From contig NZIV01000011.1 in the NCBI GenBank assembly GCA_002689995.1, forward strand, positions 33,025 through 97,024: a DNA stretch of 64,000 nucleotides. Reading direction: 5' to 3'. The notes below the pieces were generated by a model. That model saw only the letters and a program-made list of their open reading frames with translations. It had not been told where the DNA came from and made no database searches. The position numbers and the translations under genes are program-made. Shown piece by piece: positions 1 to 9,519 of this stretch. Position 1 is the stretch's first letter. Each line of letters begins with the position of its first letter. This DNA comes from Fidelibacterota bacterium. Its GTDB lineage: Bacteria; Fidelibacterota; Marinisomatia; SCGC-AAA003-L08; GCA-2689995.

Positions 1-370
1 GGTGGGAAAATATCTTCCTGAAATCATTCAAAAAGTTAAGTCAGAAGGACGAAATGTAATATGGTCCTGTGACCCAATGCATGGTAATACAATAAAATCT
101 AATAGCGGGTATAAAACACGACCTTTTGAGAATATTTTAGAGGAGGTAAAAACTAACATTGAAGTTCATAAATCTGAAGGTACTCATGCTGGTGGTATAC
201 ACTTAGAAATGACCGGTCAAAATGTTACAGAATGTATTGGTGGGCTTGCTGAAGTGACAGAAAAGACTCTTGGTGATCGCTACCATACTCATTGTGATCC
301 AAGACTAAATGCAAATCAATCGATTGAATTGGCTTTTTTAATTGCGGATGTAATAAAAAAAAATGGTTAA
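1..370 (+). CDS. Class II DAHP synthase, C-terminal fragment
   Basis: The frame is already open at the window edge, so only the last 120 or so residues of the protein are visible. They match the C-terminus of class II (plant-type) 3-deoxy-7-phosphoheptulonate synthase, the first shikimate-pathway enzyme, which condenses phosphoenolpyruvate and erythrose-4-phosphate. Visible family signatures are [22 protein letters not shown] and [13 protein letters not shown], which supply metal and substrate ligands in this family. The usual length is about 450 residues, so roughly three quarters of the gene lies upstream. The GTG at position 2 is internal, not a real start. It converges on sdhB. Confidence 0.93.
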   Translation, partial: VGKYLPEIIQKVKSEGRNVIWSCDPMHGNTIKSNSGYKTRPFENILEEVKTNIEVHKSEGTHAGGIHLEMTGQNVTECIGGLAEVTEKTLGDRYHTHCDPRLNANQSIELAFLIADVIKKNG

Positions 371-397
371 AAATGGATTAAGTATTGAATAATTAAA

Positions 398-1138
398 TTA
401 AAAGCTAGCTTTAACAAATTCTCGATTCATTCTTGCAATATTATCTAATGAGATTCCTTTTGGGCATTCGGCTTCACAAGCACCTGTATTGGTGCAGCTA
501 CCAAATCCTTCAGAGTCCATTTGATTTACCATATTTAGTACTCTTTTTCCTGATTCAACTTTTCCTTGTGGTAGCAATGCAAATTGTGAAACTTTAGCAC
601 CTACAAATAACATCGCAGATGAATTTTTACAAGATGCAACACATGCACCGCATCCAATACACGTAGCTGCATCAAATGAGGTATCCGCGTCATTTTTATT
701 TATTGGAATAGCATTAGCATCTTGTGTATTACCTGAAGTATTAACCGATATATAGCCACCTGCATGCTGTATCCTATCAAAAGCGCTTCTATCAACTACT
801 AAGTCCTTGATTACAGGAAAAGCACTTGCCCTAAATGGTTCTATATAAATGGTATCACCATCATTAAATTTTCTCATGTGAAGTTGACAGGTTGTAATTG
901 ATTTATCAGGACCATGAGCTCTTCCATTTATGAATAATGAACAAGACCCACAAATTCCTTCTCTACAATCATGATCAAAAACTACAGGACTATCATTGTT
1001 TTTTATTAATTTAGAATTAAGTACATCTAACATTTCTAGAAAAGACATGTCTTCAGATATATTATTTATTTGATAATCTACCAACTTTCCTTTTGTTTTG
1101 GAATTTTTTTGTCGCCATATTTTAAGGTTTAATTTCAT
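398..1138 (-). CDS. sdhB: Succinate dehydrogenase/fumarate reductase iron-sulfur subunit
   Basis: This 246-residue protein is the iron-sulfur subunit that carries electrons from the flavoprotein to the membrane cytochrome in complex II. The N-terminal ferredoxin-like domain has the 2Fe-2S motif CREGICGSC near residue 59 with a later Cys in TTCQLH. The C-terminal domain has [12 protein letters not shown] (about residue 160) and a second cluster motif around [12 protein letters not shown] (about residue 215) for the 4Fe-4S and 3Fe-4S centres. It lies 5 bases after sdhA, and the order sdhC-sdhA-sdhB indicates one operon. The arrangement resembles the Bacteroidota-type enzyme with a single diheme anchor. 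Direction (oxidation or fumarate reduction) cannot be told from sequence. Confidence 0.95.
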   Translation of the reverse strand: MKLNLKIWRQKNSKTKGKLVDYQINNISEDMSFLEMLDVLNSKLIKNNDSPVVFDHDCREGICGSCSLFINGRAHGPDKSITTCQLHMRKFNDGDTIYIEPFRASAFPVIKDLVVDRSAFDRIQHAGGYISVNTSGNTQDANAIPINKNDADTSFDAATCIGCGACVASCKNSSAMLFVGAKVSQFALLPQGKVESGKRVLNMVNQMDSEGFGSCTNTGACEAECPKGISLDNIARMNREFVKASF

Positions 1139-1143
1139 TTTGA

Positions 1144-3165
1144 TTATTTATAGCTTCTTTCTTTTACTTCTATATCATTATACTTTAATTCTTCTCTATG
1201 TAATACTGCATCCTTTGGCTCACCTTTATATTCCCATGCTGATACATGCTGAAATTCGTTACTTCTTTTTGCTTCCCCTTCACTTGTTTGATGTTCTTCT
1301 CTAAAATGTCCTCCACAAGATTCTTCTCTTTCTAATGCATCTTTTGCGAATAATTCTCCTAATTCTAGGAAATCAGCAACTCTAAGGGCTTTAGCTAATT
1401 CTTCATTATATTCATTTTTATCGCCAGGGACTTTCACTTCTTTCCAAAATTGTTTTCGAAGATTACTTATTTCTTTAATTGCTTCTTCTAGTATTTTTTT
1501 ATTCCGCGCCATACCACACTTATCCCACATTATTTTTCCTAATTTTTTATGAAAATAGTCAACAGAAAATTTACCATTATTATTAATGAAAAAATTTAAA
1601 TTTTCAATAACTTTTTTTTCAGCTTCAATAAATTCTTTTGTATCATTAGGTATCGGACCAGTGGAAATATCTTTTGATAAATAGTCACCAATTGTATATG
1701 GTAAAATAAAATAACCGTCAGCCAAGCCTTGCATTAAAGCACTTGCACCCAATCTATTAGCACCATGATCGGAAAAATTGGCTTCACCTGTCACATATAG
1801 ACCTGGAATTGTACTCATCAAGTCATAATCTACCCATACTCCACCCATTGTGTAATGTACAGCAGGATATATCATCATTGGAGTTTTATATGGATTTTCA
1901 TTAACAATTTTTTCATACATTTGAAAAAGGTTACCATATTTTTTTTGTATTATTTCATTCCCTAATTTTTGAATAATATTATCATCATTCTCATCAAGAC
2001 CTTTGAGACGGGCTTGTTCTTTCCCATATCTTATAATTGCTGATGCGAAATCTAAATATACTGCTTCTCCAGTTTTATTAACTCCAAATCCGGCATCACA
2101 GCGCTCTTTAGCGGCTCTTGAAGCTACATCTCTTGGAACTAAATTTCCAAATGCGGGGTAACGCCTTTCTAGGAAATAGTCTCTATTTTCTTCTGATAAA
2201 TCAGTAGCTTTTAATTTTTTTTCTCTAATTAATTTTGCATCAGCGATGTTTTTAGGTACCCATATTCTACCATCATTCCTTAAGCTCTCTGACATTAGCG
2301 TTAATTTAGACTGATATTCACCTGAAACGGGTATACATGTTGGATGAATTTGAGTAAAACAAGGATTTGCAAAATAAGCACCTTTTTTATGAGCTTTCCA
2401 TGATGCGGTAACATTACTTCCCATTGCATTAGTTGATAGATAAAAAACGTTTCCATAACCACCAGTTGCAAGTACTACAGCATGGGCAGAGTGCCTCTTT
2501 ATTTCACCTGTAACTAAATTTCTAACAATAACACCTCTAGCCTTACCATCAACTATAACAATATCAAGCATTTCATGCCTGTTATACATTTTAATTTTTC
2601 CTCTAGCAATCTGTCTATTCATTGCTGAGTATGCACCTAATAATAATTGTTGACCCGTTTGGCCTTTTGCATAAAATGTCCTAGAGACCAAAACACCACC
2701 AAAAGATCTATTGTCTAAAAGGCCACCGTAATCTCGAGCAAATGGAACTCCTTGTGCTACGCATTGATCGATAATATTTGTGGAAACTTCTGCAAGTCTG
2801 TAAACATTTGATTCTCTTGATCTGTAGTCACCTCCTTTAACGGTATCATAGAATAGTCTATATGTTGAGTCTCCATCACCCTGATAATTTTTAGCTGCAT
2901 TAATACCACCTTGAGCAGCTATGGAATGCGCTCTTCTTGGAGAATCTTGGAAGCAAAAGGCTTTTACGTTATACCCTAATTCAGCAAGAGTAGCAGATGC
3001 TGAACCTCCAGCTAAGCCAGTACCTACAACAATTATATCTAGCTTAAGCTTATTTGCAGGACTTACTAAATTAATTTTATTTTTATAATTAGTCCATTTT
3101 TTATCAATTGGGCCATTAGGAATTCTAGAATCTAATTTTTCTGAATATTTATTTTCTGTTTGCAT
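1144..3165 (-). CDS. sdhA: Succinate dehydrogenase/fumarate reductase flavoprotein subunit
   Basis: This 673-residue protein is the catalytic FAD subunit of complex II. The dinucleotide-binding motif [19 protein letters not shown] begins near residue 47, the covalent-FAD region [14 protein letters not shown] follows near residue 81, and the active-site region [11 protein letters not shown] lies around residue 275. The C-terminal helical domain contains the family motif [15 protein letters not shown]. The length is normal for the Bacteroidota/Wolinella type. It sits 4 bases after sdhC and 5 bases before sdhB, so the three are probably co-transcribed and translationally coupled. Confidence 0.96.
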   Translation of the reverse strand: MQTENKYSEKLDSRIPNGPIDKKWTNYKNKINLVSPANKLKLDIIVVGTGLAGGSASATLAELGYNVKAFCFQDSPRRAHSIAAQGGINAAKNYQGDGDSTYRLFYDTVKGGDYRSRESNVYRLAEVSTNIIDQCVAQGVPFARDYGGLLDNRSFGGVLVSRTFYAKGQTGQQLLLGAYSAMNRQIARGKIKMYNRHEMLDIVIVDGKARGVIVRNLVTGEIKRHSAHAVVLATGGYGNVFYLSTNAMGSNVTASWKAHKKGAYFANPCFTQIHPTCIPVSGEYQSKLTLMSESLRNDGRIWVPKNIADAKLIREKKLKATDLSEENRDYFLERRYPAFGNLVPRDVASRAAKERCDAGFGVNKTGEAVYLDFASAIIRYGKEQARLKGLDENDDNIIQKLGNEIIQKKYGNLFQMYEKIVNENPYKTPMMIYPAVHYTMGGVWVDYDLMSTIPGLYVTGEANFSDHGANRLGASALMQGLADGYFILPYTIGDYLSKDISTGPIPNDTKEFIEAEKKVIENLNFFINNNGKFSVDYFHKKLGKIMWDKCGMARNKKILEEAIKEISNLRKQFWKEVKVPGDKNEYNEELAKALRVADFLELGELFAKDALEREESCGGHFREEHQTSEGEAKRSNEFQHVSAWEYKGEPKDAVLHREELKYNDIEVKERSYK

Positions 3166-3169
3166 AATT

Positions 3170-3832
3170 TTAGTGAATATTTAAATGATGATATATAGCG
3201 ATAAAGCAAAATCCAAATGGTACAAAGATACTATATATAAATCCTATAGTCTTGATTGGTTTTAAATAAATTTTATTAGCTCCCAATGATTTTAATGATG
3301 AATTAAATCCATGTAATAAATGAAGTGATAGTAAAATGAATGAAATGCAATAAAAAATTACTCTGAATATATTTTCAAATTTATGTGTCAGCTCATCATA
3401 GTATCTATGTGGATCCTCAGGTAAAAAATGAATATACTTATGGCTCATTTCAGGTATCCAGAAATCATAGAAATGTAAAATAAAAAATGCTAAAATAACT
3501 AAACCACTCAGAATCATGTTTCTACTCATCCAAGACGAGTTATCTTTTGCTGTATTTTTTTCATAATGACTAATAGTTGCTTTTTTATTATTGATCTCTA
3601 AAAAAATTCCCATTAAAAAATGAAAAATTACGCCAAAGATTAAAATTGGTTGAGCAATAAATTGTACGAGGGGATTTGTACCCATGAAATGCGAAAGAAA
3701 ATTAAATAATTTAGGACTAAATACAGAGGTTATATTTATTGCAAGATGCTGAAGTAAAAAAATCATTAAAAATATTGCTGAAATTGACATCGCAATTTTT
3801 CTACCAATTGAGCTACCTATAAAAGAATTCAT
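3170..3832 (-). CDS. sdhC: Succinate dehydrogenase cytochrome b subunit
   Basis: This 220-residue membrane anchor has about five hydrophobic segments and several His residues in or near them (for example in [23 protein letters not shown] and LHLLHG), as expected for the diheme cytochrome b of B-type complex II. It is the first gene of the sdhCAB operon on the minus strand and uses the ATG at 3830-3832. It passes electrons between the iron-sulfur subunit and menaquinone by family knowledge; the quinone type is not visible here. Confidence 0.93.
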   Translation of the reverse strand: MNSFIGSSIGRKIAMSISAIFLMIFLLQHLAINITSVFSPKLFNFLSHFMGTNPLVQFIAQPILIFGVIFHFLMGIFLEINNKKATISHYEKNTAKDNSSWMSRNMILSGLVILAFFILHFYDFWIPEMSHKYIHFLPEDPHRYYDELTHKFENIFRVIFYCISFILLSLHLLHGFNSSLKSLGANKIYLKPIKTIGFIYSIFVPFGFCFIAIYHHLNIH

Positions 3833-3889
3833 TTTGTATTTTATATATTATGGGTGAAATTAATACTTAAATTTAATACTTTTTTATCA

Positions 3890-4267
3890 TCAATTTGAAT
3901 AGATTTGATTAAGTTTAATTCCAATGTAAATTGCTAAACCACCCAAAATTATACTAACTGTTGAATAAATTATTGCAGTTTGGACTTGATTTCTTTGAAA
4001 TAAAAATAGGAATTCATAGCTAAACGCCGAAAAAGTTGTAAATCCTCCTAAGAATCCAATGAGTAAAAATTCTTTTAAAAGAAGATTCGAATCATTTAAT
4101 AATTCATGATTTACAAGAAATCCAAATAGTAAGCATCCAAAAATGTTAATAAATAATGTAGAAATTGGAAATGAAATAGATATATTTTTGACTACTATAA
4201 CTCCAAAAATATATCTTGAAATGCCGCCAAAAAAACTACCAATTCCAACTGCGATAATTTGTGACAT
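3890..4267 (-). CDS. crcB: Fluoride ion channel CrcB/Fluc
   Basis: This 125-residue protein has four predicted membrane helices and the Fluc family motif GGFTTFSAFSYE near residue 72, which lines the fluoride pore. FINIFGCLLFGF near residue 39 is the conserved Asn-containing helix. Fluc channels form dual-topology dimers that export fluoride passively. The gene starts 4 bases after the SpoVG-like gene, so the two share a transcript. I looked for a fluoride riboswitch upstream of this pair and did not see one. Confidence 0.93.
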   Translation of the reverse strand: MSQIIAVGIGSFFGGISRYIFGVIVVKNISISFPISTLFINIFGCLLFGFLVNHELLNDSNLLLKEFLLIGFLGGFTTFSAFSYEFLFLFQRNQVQTAIIYSTVSIILGGLAIYIGIKLNQIYSN

Positions 4268-4271
4268 TTAT

Positions 4272-4637
4272 TTAAAATGGGATATCATCATCGTATGCTT
4301 CTGCAGCTCTGGGTGTTGAACTCGTCTGTTCATTATTTGGAGGTGTCGAATTATAAAAATCATTAGGAGCATTTGATTCAAATCCCGTGCTATGCATTGC
4401 ATCTCCGCCATATTCTTTTAGTGCAAACTGTGTTAATTTTTCTCTTAATTCCTTAGTAGCTAAAATAGTATCCCTGTATTCACCATCTTTACCTTTCTCA
4501 CTTGGAAATCCAACAAAATTACCATTTATTCCTTCAATTAATTTTAAACCTTTTATGATGAAACCTTCTTCAGTTCTGACAGAAAAAAAAGCCCTAACTT
4601 TACCCCATTCACCTTTATTCATGAATTCAATCTTCAA
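4272..4637 (-). CDS. SpoVG-like protein with SSB-type acidic C-terminal tip
   Basis: This is a 121-residue protein. Residues 1-75 match the SpoVG family: a small beta-fold with the core KLIEGINGNFVGFPS followed by DGEYRDTILA, the family's signature. SpoVG proteins are nucleic-acid-binding or developmental regulators in Firmicutes and Borrelia. The remaining 45 residues are low-complexity and polar, ending in the acidic hydrophobic tip YDDDIPF, which is nearly identical to the C-terminal tip of single-stranded DNA-binding protein. The start is a TTG at 4635-4637, chosen because AGGAGA lies a few bases before it on the minus strand and the family N-terminus fits. It precedes crcB. A role in DNA replication or repair is my inference from the tail. 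Confidence 0.8.
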   Translation of the reverse strand: MKIEFMNKGEWGKVRAFFSVRTEEGFIIKGLKLIEGINGNFVGFPSEKGKDGEYRDTILATKELREKLTQFALKEYGGDAMHSTGFESNAPNDFYNSTPPNNEQTSSTPRAAEAYDDDIPF

Positions 4638-4855
4638 TTATATCTCCTAATTTTAATGCAGAAATTTAGGGTTGAATTTCTATAAAAAAATATAATTTTG
4701 ATGAAATTTATTCTATTTTTTTCAAAATCATAGCTTCATTTTGAACAATAGTTTTAAATACAAAAACTACTTTATATTTAATTAAGTTATGATACTTATC
4801 TTATAGACGATTGGTTTTTATAATAAAAATGATAAAAAACTTATAGGAATTATTA

Positions 4856-6259
4856 ATGAGAATACTATTTATACCAATTTTAATCTTTATTGGCTGTAGT
4901 TATGTACTAGAAAATGATACCTTGCAAATAGAGGATGTAAATGGTGATGGTAAAGACGATAGAGATATTGAATTTTTACAAGTATTAATTGAAAATTCGC
5001 AGGGCTTTAATAACGCTCCCCCAGATACTTTAAATGTCTTAGAGTTAGGAGAACAGATTTGGGTTGAGGGAAGATTGAGATCATTGAAGCATACTGGAGG
5101 TTTATTCTACCTTTACGGACAAATTCCAGAAGAAATAGAGAATGTTGAATATTTAAACAAGCTTCATTTAGAGGATAATCGTTTCACTTCAATTCATGAA
5201 GGTATAGGGAAACTGCAAAATTTATCTGAAATAATTTTAAATGATAATCGCTTTAGTGGGATAGTACCAGAAGAATTATGGCAAAATAAATCTAATTTAA
5301 AAAATCTATCTATTTTTAATAATTATTTTAATCAATTACCAGAATCGATTTGCGAATCATATGATTCTATGGAAAACTTTATATTTTCTCATAATAATAT
5401 ATGTGAAATGCCTTCTTGTATAAAAGATGCGGGTATACAGTCTTGTGATTGTTTTGATTATATTACAATGGATATATGTATTAATCCTGGTGATGATTTA
5501 TCATGTGAAAATAATATTGGTCAAATTATTGATAATTGCCCTTTAAAGCAGTTTTGGGGAGAAAGCCTTTTTGAAGAATTATCAGATTTAAATTCTAGTT
5601 ATTGTGTAGATTGGGTTGGTACATGTAATGATTCTATTAATATCGGGACAGAATCAATAAATTTTGATTTAAACTTAGATCAGGGTTGCTTTGACTGTAA
5701 TGGTAATCCATGCGATGAAACACTTTCATGGATTGGTGATGGTATTTGTGATGAGATTGAAACTTTTACCGATATGGATAGCAACGGATTATGGGATGAC
5801 GGAGAACCATTTATAGACTTGAATGGTAACGGAATATGGGATTTTAGTACAAATAATAGTTTCTCATGTGAAGAGTTTAATTGTGATATGGAAGACTGCG
5901 GATTTTATTTAGAATCTGAAAATTCATGTTATTGTCAAAGGGATTGTTCTGGGAAATGTATTAATCAAGATGATTGTGCGGGATATTATTATTACTATGA
6001 CTGTTGTATAGATGATGGCACCTGTCAAGACGTAATATCTGATGGTGAAATTATTGATTGGGTGGGTGATGGTTGGTGTGATGATGGCACATGGGGTTAT
6101 GCATTTAATTGTCAAGAGTCAGGCGGCTTTGAGTTTAACTGTGATGATGGAGATTGTGGATTTTGGAATCCAGAAACAGGACAATGTGAACCTGCTCCTG
6201 GGCAGATTATAAAATATTATGATGATTATAAAATTAATAAATATATTGAAAAGGACTAA
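4856..6259 (+). CDS. Leucine-rich-repeat, Cys-rich surface lipoprotein
   Basis: This 467-residue protein begins with a lipoprotein signal peptide ending in IFIGC (Cys14). Residues about 90-190 are leucine-rich repeats (YLNKLHLEDNRF, NLSEIILNDNRFSG, NLKNLSIFNNYF). The remainder is rich in Cys, Asp and Gly and contains WIGDGICDE and WVGDGWCDDGTWGYAFNC, ending in NCDDGDCG; these resemble the calcium-binding LNR (Notch-like) pattern. A stretch around residues 300-325 carries two DxNGxWD calcium-binding-type repeats also found in the neighbouring TonB receptors. The gene ends 7 bases before the likely start of the UGA-containing TonB receptor, so it is probably that receptor's surface partner. The ligand is unknown. 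Confidence 0.72.
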   Translation: MRILFIPILIFIGCSYVLENDTLQIEDVNGDGKDDRDIEFLQVLIENSQGFNNAPPDTLNVLELGEQIWVEGRLRSLKHTGGLFYLYGQIPEEIENVEYLNKLHLEDNRFTSIHEGIGKLQNLSEIILNDNRFSGIVPEELWQNKSNLKNLSIFNNYFNQLPESICESYDSMENFIFSHNNICEMPSCIKDAGIQSCDCFDYITMDICINPGDDLSCENNIGQIIDNCPLKQFWGESLFEELSDLNSSYCVDWVGTCNDSINIGTESINFDLNLDQGCFDCNGNPCDETLSWIGDGICDEIETFTDMDSNGLWDDGEPFIDLNGNGIWDFSTNNSFSCEEFNCDMEDCGFYLESENSCYCQRDCSGKCINQDDCAGYYYYYDCCIDDGTCQDVISDGEIIDWVGDGWCDDGTWGYAFNCQESGGFEFNCDDGDCGFWNPETGQCEPAPGQIIKYYDDYKINKYIEKD

Positions 6260-6266
6260 AACAACC

Positions 6267-9200
6267 ATGAAATATAAATTCATTTATGTTTTTTTACTTA
6301 CATTAACACATTTATTTAGCGGTTCAATAAATGGATATATTGTTGATCAAAACGATGAACCTTTGATAGCTGTAAACATATCTGTTTTAAATACTAATTA
6401 TGGAAATACAACAGATGAAGAAGGTTATTTCAATATAAGTGGATTACCTCCAGGGAAATATACTTTATTTATTAGTTATATTGGATTTTATGAGAAATCA
6501 ATTGATTTTTATATTTCGGAAAGAGAAATTCAGGGAGATAAATCGTCCGCTTATTATAATCAGAAACTTGGGCTTTCATTTAATGATGATACTATAGAAA
6601 CTCTTAAGGGTGTTAATATAGATGGCTTATATATTACTTTAATGCCGCAATTATTAGACTATGATGCCGTTGTTGTATCAGCTTCAAAAAAACAGGAAAA
6701 AGTATTTGATGCTCCTGCTACGATTTCATTAGTTAGCCAAAGAAAAATACGTCAATTTTCAGGTGTAGACATTGGATCAGCATTAAGTAAGGTTAAGGGT
6801 ATGGATGTTTATCATGCAGGAAATGGAAGAACAAATATTAATACCCGTGGATTTATGGCCGTATTTAATGGTCGCTTTGTCACATTGATGGATGGGAAAA
6901 AGTTTGCAGATCCTATATTTAGGACGACATTCAATAACACCTTTCCAACAATTATGGAAGATATTGAAAGATTGGAGGTGGTTTTTGGACCTAGTTCTGC
7001 TCTATATGGACCAAATGCGCATAATGGATTAATAAATATTATAACGAAACATCCAAAAGATTCACCTGGAATGGATTTTACTTTGACTTCAAGTGCTACA
7101 AATCATAATTCTCAACGCTTTAGATATGCAAAAGCAGGTGAAAAATTAAGTTATAAAATAAATTTGGAAAATAGTATCTATACTGAATGGGATCCAAACC
7201 GAGTTTATGCACCCCGAGATTATAATGGAGATGGTCTTTATTCTTTAGAAGGTGAACAATTTATCGATTCAGATGATGATGGTATGATTTCTACTGAGGA
7301 TTATTATGATGCAAATCATGATGGAGTATATTCTCCAGAATACGATATAGAAAAAGATTGTTTTTTATTTGGTTGTGATATTGATGGTTTAACAGGTATT
7401 CCTATAGATGTATTAGATGAAAATGGAATTGAATATGATCCTCTTAATATAATAGAATTTGAATCCGGTGATGAAGTCATAGATAATGGTATTTACGATT
7501 TCTGGGATTCATTTACTGATTTGGATAGCAACGGAACATGGGATAATGGTGAACCATTTACAGATTCAGGTAATCAAGAATTTGACTATAAAGAAGAATT
7601 TTATGATTGTGGATATAATTTATTAGGTGAATTAAAATGTGAAGGTGATGAGGGATGGGATCCAAGCTTTGGAGATGGTATGCATACTGGTCCTGAGGGT
7701 GTGGAATTATTTAAAACAGATTTTGAAAAAGATTTGTATACTCGAAAACTTTTGGCAGCTATATATTATCAAATTGATGAAAATGCAGAGATAACATTTG
7801 AGCCCACATTAATTCAGCAAAAAAATTATATTCCATATGATTTAGGTTATTTATTTACTACAAACACATATTCATCTTTTTCAACAAAATTAAACATGAA
7901 GAATTTAAATGCTTCCATGAATGCTGATTTCTTAGATGGCGAAGTAATTACAGGCGAGGAATTGTATAATGCGGCATTAAAATTATTTAATGGAGATGTA
8001 CAGAAATCCTATAATTTCTTAAAAGAAAATAGAGATAAAACTTATAAAACAACATCATATTATGGAAATTTATCTGGAAATTTTAATAATAAATTTTTAA
8101 ATTCAATCACATATGGGCTTGATTTTCGTTATGATGCACCAAAAACAAATAGAAATATATTAAGAGATAAGGGCTCTAATCAAAAATATGCTTTTGATGG
8201 ATCACCATTACCTGAAAAAATAATTGGTGAAGATATTAAAGTATTTCAATATGGTGCATTTACTCAATTTAGTTATTCACCAATTAATCGATTTGATTTA
8301 ATTTTAGCGAATAGAATAGATTATCATTCTCATTATGATCAGTTTTATTTTAGCCCAAGGGTTGCCTTAAAATATTCAGGATTTAATTCATCAAATATTC
8401 GTTTAACCTATAATCGAGCACATCAGGTACCATCATTATTTCATTTATTTGGAAATATTTATAACCAAAATACCATAACCTTTTCTGAGGATTTAAATGG
8501 ATCCGTTAATGCTTTTAATTCCCCAGATAACGTTGATGTTTATGGTAATCCAATAGAATCCCCTTTATTAGTTGAACAGCCATACGTACCACTTTTTTCT
8601 GGGAATGGTGAAGGTTTTACTGTAGATGATTCAATTATGATTGATCCAATTCAAGTAGAGGTTGTTGATTCTTATGAGTTTGGTATTAAGGGTATGCCGT
8701 TTAGAAATTTATTTTTAGATTTTAATGCATATTATTCAAAATTTCATAACATGACAAGTACAACTCAATATATCCAGACAATATGGCCTCATGGACAAGT
8801 ACCATTTCAAATGAATCAATTAACACATGTTGGAGATCAAGAGCTTGATGGTAGAGATATATTGTTTACCTATGTAAATTTAGGCGAAGTTGAATATTTT
8901 GGCATGGATGTGTCGTTAGAATATCAGATAGATTATAGAACATCATTTTTTTCAACTTATTCCTATTATAATACTATGGAGATAATAAGTAGAGCAAACG
9001 AGACACCGTATGTTGGAAATGATTGGGCGTGGACTGAACTTATTCAAGATAGTAAAGATGTTTCTCCATATGATATTATGCATTTTAATGCACCAAATGA
9101 AAAAATATCATTTGGTATATCAAGAGATGATTTTTTATTAAGTGAATTATATTTTGAATTTTCTGGTAAATATAATTCAAAATTTGATTTTGAATCAGGT

Positions 9201-9464
9201 GGTTGGAATTATTCAGAAGATGACCAAAATGAGAGTTATTTATATTCAGGTTGTGGCTGACCTGGACTTGCGAATAAGTTTTATTCGAATCAAGGGGCTC
9301 TAGGAGGAAATATTATATTTGACATTAAATTAAATTATTTAATTAATAATAATGTATCATTGAAATTTTCGATTAATAATTTAACAGATAAAGATGATGT
9401 AAGACTTGTTGGCTCGCCAGTATCAAGAAGATCAACTTTATTTGAAATAAATTATCATTTATAA
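6267..9464 (+). CDS. TonB-dependent receptor, predicted selenoprotein (UGA at 9258)
   Basis: This is an outer-membrane active transporter of 1,065 residues if the UGA at 9258-9260 is read as selenocysteine (residue 998). The ATG at 6267 gives a signal peptide (MKYKFIYVFLLTLTHLFSGS), then a carboxypeptidase-regulatory-like domain (residues 20-120), a plug domain (about 138-270), an Asp/Gly-rich insert with calcium-binding-type repeats (about 313-475) and a beta-barrel. Before the UGA the frame reads SGCG; after it, 67 further residues supply the last barrel strands, including the family pattern NNLTDKDDVRLVGSP and the C-terminal strand LFEINYHL. Without readthrough the barrel would lack about three strands. 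A strong hairpin follows the UGA (separate entry). The Cys996-Gly-Sec998 motif falls in a predicted extracellular loop. The substrate is unknown. A plain nonsense mutation is the main alternative. Confidence 0.82.
9258..9294 (+). promoter_or_regulatory. Candidate SECIS element in TonB receptor
   Basis: After the UGA at 9258-9260 there is a hairpin with seven consecutive pairs (9271-9277 with 9281-9287) and a three-base apical loop GTT at 9278-9280, extended below a three-base bulge by four more pairs (9267-9270 with 9291-9294). The loop starts with G and lies 17 nt after the UGA. Bacterial SECIS elements require a stem-loop at about this distance with a G in the first loop positions. There is no following T-run, which argues against a terminator. 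Confidence 0.72.
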
Positions 9465-9519
9465 ATGAAAAGTTGTTTCTAACTACTCATTTACTAATTT
9501 AAAATTTTAGGATTTTTAT

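Noticed and set aside
1098-1304. Open frame opposite sdhA/sdhB
   Set aside because: It is antisense to strongly conserved genes, encodes a hydrophobic low-complexity peptide and has no ribosome-binding site.
4640-4855. Fluoride riboswitch controlling crcB
   Set aside because: No sequence resembling the conserved fluoride aptamer was found before the spoVG-like/crcB pair or between the two genes.
9258-9260. UGA reassigned to Trp or Gly throughout the genome
   Set aside because: UGA is used as a normal stop at the ends of several genes here (for example priA at 25539 and etfD at 51652), Trp is encoded by TGG throughout, and each of the three UGA-containing frames has only one UGA with a hairpin after it.
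9267-9294. Hairpin as a Rho-independent terminator of the receptor gene
   Set aside because: No T-run follows and the coding frame continues to a complete barrel end.
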